A stretch of DNA of 14,622 nt. Source: Candidatus Thorarchaeota archaeon (GTDB lineage: Archaea > Asgardarchaeota > Thorarchaeia > Thorarchaeales > Thorarchaeaceae). The stretch covers positions 1 through 14,622 of the forward strand of contig DXJI01000039.1 in the NCBI GenBank assembly GCA_019057595.1. Direction: 5' to 3'. The position numbers and the translations under genes are program-made. The notes under the pieces are model-generated. The model did no database searches. It had not been told where the DNA came from and saw only the letters and a list, made by a program, of their open reading frames with translations. Positions 13,280 to 14,622 of this stretch are shown piece by piece; within the stretch, counting starts at the first letter, position 1, and each line of letters starts with the position of its first letter.

Positions 13280-14130
13280 TCATTCGTCTTAGTTTCAACA
13301 GGGGGCATTCTTCCAACCTCGATGGGTGTTTCTGAAAACATCATAGGTTGATTTGGAGAGTATGAAGGCTCATGATTTACTAGTCTCATGACCATTTCAT
13401 CACCTGTATCAAAAGCTCCTCTGAATCGAATCTCTAAGATTGGACTATATAGTAGAAGAGGTAGAAAGATTGCAATCATAAAATAGCGTAGTGGCCATAG
13501 ATTGTAATCTGCAGGGTTAAGAACCATTTGATTGAGCTTGAATGCGATTTCAACGAATCCCCAGCAAAAACCAAAGAGGACACTCACTTGTCGAAGAAGT
13601 TTCAGTCTGTTGAACATTCCAAATGTTTGAACCATCCAATCGTCATATTCCCGATGTTCGAAAGGATAATCGAGAACTCCTCGTTTCTGTACAGTAATCA
13701 CTGCAAGTTTTCCGATGAATTCCTTGTTATCATTCTCAATTACGAAAAGTGTTCGAAATCGTCTCTTGAAGAAGCCGCCTATTGTCATGATCGAGAAGGC
13801 AATCATCACAACGGCCCATACAATGGTGAGAGCAGCCATTATTGCTACTATAATTATGAGGCAGATAATGACGCCCTCCTCACCGCCACCGCCACCACCA
13901 CCACCGCATCCGCCGTTGGTACAATCACCGCCGCCGCAACCACCGCTACCAAACACCTCAGAAGCTACTGAAACTCGACCAGTCTCTTTTGAATAGACAG
14001 CATTATTGCCAGGATTTACACCTGTAACGCTCTCTATCTCCTTCCTGAGAGTACTTCCGGATATACCATAGGCACGTATTTCCAGGGCTTTCTTAGGTTC
14101 CTGATTCTCTATGGCTGACAAATGCTCCAA
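13261..14130 (-). CDS. Unknown membrane protein with Gly/Cys-rich linker
   Basis: I do not recognise the family of this protein of up to 289 residues. A hydrophilic N-terminal region (1-60) is followed by a striking Gly/Cys-rich stretch at 61-83 (GSGGCGGGDCTNGGCGGG and a further run of Gly). Cys lie at 65, 70 and 75. Next come a long hydrophobic region at about 86-118, a basic soluble segment (KRRFRTLFVIENDNKEFIG), two more membrane segments at about 183-203 and 213-232, and a hydrophilic tail. The Gly/Cys tract could bind metal or simply be a flexible linker; similar Gly-Cys runs occur next to membrane helices in unrelated bacterial proteins. No ATG is available: TTG at 14130 is the first possible start, but TTG at 14121 has GGAGG 9 bases before it and is perhaps better. 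The 3' end overlaps ftr by 19 bases. Confidence 0.72.
   Translation of the reverse strand: MEHLSAIENQEPKKALEIRAYGISGSTLRKEIESVTGVNPGNNAVYSKETGRVSVASEVFGSGGCGGGDCTNGGCGGGGGGGGEEGVIICLIIIVAIMAALTIVWAVVMIAFSIMTIGGFFKRRFRTLFVIENDNKEFIGKLAVITVQKRGVLDYPFEHREYDDWMVQTFGMFNRLKLLRQVSVLFGFCWGFVEIAFKLNQMVLNPADYNLWPLRYFMIAIFLPLLLYSPILEIRFRGAFDTGDEMVMRLVNHEPSYSPNQPMMFSETPIEVGRMPPVETKTNDYENNS
13876..13957. repeat. Trinucleotide-like low-complexity tract encoding poly-Gly/Cys
   Basis: A run of CCR triplets (CCGCCACCGCCACCACC and so on) on the plus strand encodes the Gly/Cys stretch of the minus-strand gene. Such tracts expand and contract by replication slippage, so length may vary between strains. It also creates an apparent proline-rich plus-strand frame that I do not consider real. 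Confidence 0.6.
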
Positions 14131-14252
14131 CCTCCACTATTCCTAGAAACCTTAATGATTATCACTTCTTCGCTTTTCAAGAACCCTGTAGAAATCTTTA
14201 TCACCGATTTTCAAGCGGAAAACGAAGTGACAGCCTTTGGTTGTCAACATAT

Positions 14253-14361
14253 GCCCCAGTAGCTCAGACTGGTTAGATCGCTTCCTTGGTATGGAGCCAC
14301 ACTTGCTGTGGTTTCCCCATAGAGGAAGAGGCCGCGGGTTCGAATCCCGCCTGGGGCTCCA
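14253..14361 (+). tRNA. tRNA-Thr (anticodon GGT) with intron at 37/38
   Basis: The acceptor arms GCCCCAG (14253-14259) and CTGGGGC (14351-14357) pair perfectly, and the T arm is GCGGG-TTCGAAT-CCCGC (14334-14350). The anticodon stem CTTCC (14281-14285) pairs with GGAAG (14324-14328). With a 31-base intron removed, the loop reads TTGGTAA, giving anticodon GGT at 14288-14290 and A37, as expected for threonine codons ACC/ACU. Discriminator T73 is at 14358 and the CCA end is encoded at 14359-14361. A TTTTT at 14363-14367 probably ends transcription. The D stem GCTC/GATC has a C11-U24 mismatch (14263 and 14278), otherwise the cloverleaf is regular. A TATA-like TTTATCA near 14197 may be its promoter. 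Confidence 0.9.
14292..14322 (+). other. Archaeal tRNA intron with bulge-helix-bulge splice motif
   Basis: The 31-base intron lies between positions 37 (A14291) and 38 (A14323). The 3' bulge is AGA (14321-14323) and the 5' bulge TAT (14290-14292). The central helix is TGG/CCA (14287-14289 with 14317-14319), with a T-T mismatch next to the 3' bulge. The inner helix continues as GGA/TCC and CCACA/TGTGG around a CTTGC loop. This is a slightly relaxed substrate for the tRNA splicing endonuclease. Confidence 0.8.
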
Positions 14362-14367
14362 CTTTTT

Positions 14368-14622
14368 CTAATCATGATTATGATTATTGAAATCAGACAC
14401 TAAACAGGATAGGTCATCACATTTCAGTCGAAGACGGTCATCTGAGCGTATCCTTCTTAGGGAATAGAAGACAAGATTCCCTCCGACCAAGAATAATAGA
14501 ACTATACACACGACGAGAGCTGCTACATATCCAAACACCTGGGCGACTGAGTAATAGTTCGAAGTAGCAATCAGGATGGCCAACAGTGACATTGGAATTG
14601 TCAATATGCCTATACCAGTACG
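14368..14622 (-). CDS. Partial membrane protein (C-terminal end)
   Basis: The frame is open to the right edge of the window, so only the last 84 or so residues are present. Two hydrophobic segments are visible, one at about the first 15 residues and one at VFGYVAALVVCIVLLFLVGGNLVFY. They are followed by a basic, then polar cytoplasmic-looking tail (YSLRRIRSDDRLRLK) ending in NNHNHD. A TTG or ATG near 14592-14604 could also start a short protein, but no ribosome binding site supports this. The family cannot be named. The gene runs toward the tRNA-Thr and stops 6 bases after its encoded CCA end. Confidence 0.5.
   Translation of the reverse strand, partial: RTGIGILTIPMSLLAILIATSNYYSVAQVFGYVAALVVCIVLLFLVGGNLVFYSLRRIRSDDRLRLKCDDLSCLVSDFNNHNHD

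Noticed and set aside
13528..13996. Two plus-strand open frames rich in Pro/Thr
   Set aside because: They are antisense readings of the Gly/Cys tract and the membrane protein on the minus strand, with repetitive composition and no start signals.
14368..14390. His/Asn-rich C-terminus (NNHNHD) as an HNH nuclease or metal site
   Set aside because: It is only the polar tail of a membrane protein encoded by an AT-rich repeat (TGATTATGATTATG-like), with no nuclease fold around it.
1..14622. CRISPR arrays, insertion sequences, prophage or integration sites
   Set aside because: I found no spaced direct repeats, transposase or integrase genes, or duplicated tRNA 3' end; the tRNA-Thr has no visible attachment repeat within the window.

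Overview
The window is chromosomal DNA from an archaeon. It carries archaeal-type ribosomal proteins in the order uL3-uL4-uL23-uL2, a CdrS-like regulator followed by an FtsZ2-type tubulin homologue, an archaeal Sm-like protein, tetrahydromethanopterin-linked C1 enzymes (Mch, FwdC, Ftr), and a tRNA-Thr interrupted after position 37 by a bulge-helix-bulge intron. Shine-Dalgarno sites (GGAGG, GAGGTGA) and TATA-like boxes are both visible. FtsZ together with a methanopterin C1 branch and a Urm1-like protein would fit an Asgard archaeon, for example a Thorarchaeia relative. That placement is inference; no single gene here proves it.

Layout. Positions 1-3098 hold the tail of an unrecognised gene and then the tightly packed start of the S10 ribosomal operon. 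The operon stops after uL2 at a hairpin/T-tract, where most archaea continue with uS19, uL22 and uS3. Positions 3130-4651 hold a short ribbon-helix-helix gene (cdrS-like) that overlaps ftsZ by one base, preceded by a leader containing two inverted repeats. A convergent Sm-like gene (SmAP3-like architecture) follows. Positions 5342-7000 hold two membrane proteins, a CPBP-type intramembrane protease homologue and an unknown 7-TM protein. Positions 7161-8521 encode the beta and gamma subunits of a 2-oxoacid:ferredoxin oxidoreductase without an adjacent alpha subunit. A Urm1/MoaD-like beta-grasp protein ending in HGG (minus strand) and an MFS transporter (plus strand) diverge from a shared intergenic region.

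Positions 10421-13279 form a C1 block. fwdC-mch run on the minus strand and ftr diverges on the plus strand. FwdC is part of the enzyme that makes formylmethanofuran, Ftr moves the formyl group to tetrahydromethanopterin, and Mch closes the methenyl ring, so three consecutive steps of the archaeal methyl branch of the Wood-Ljungdahl pathway (or its reverse) sit together. The right end has an unusual Gly/Cys-rich membrane protein that overlaps the 3' end of ftr, the intron-containing tRNA-Thr(GGT), and the C-terminus of a partial membrane protein.

The main themes are translation (ribosomal proteins, tRNA, perhaps Urm1 tRNA thiolation), cell division (CdrS/FtsZ2) and ferredoxin/C1 metabolism. 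The most interesting unexplained structure is the cdrS-ftsZ leader at 3130-3210. It has four CTAGT half-sites arranged as two inverted pairs, one at the predicted transcription start and one able to fold over the ribosome binding site.
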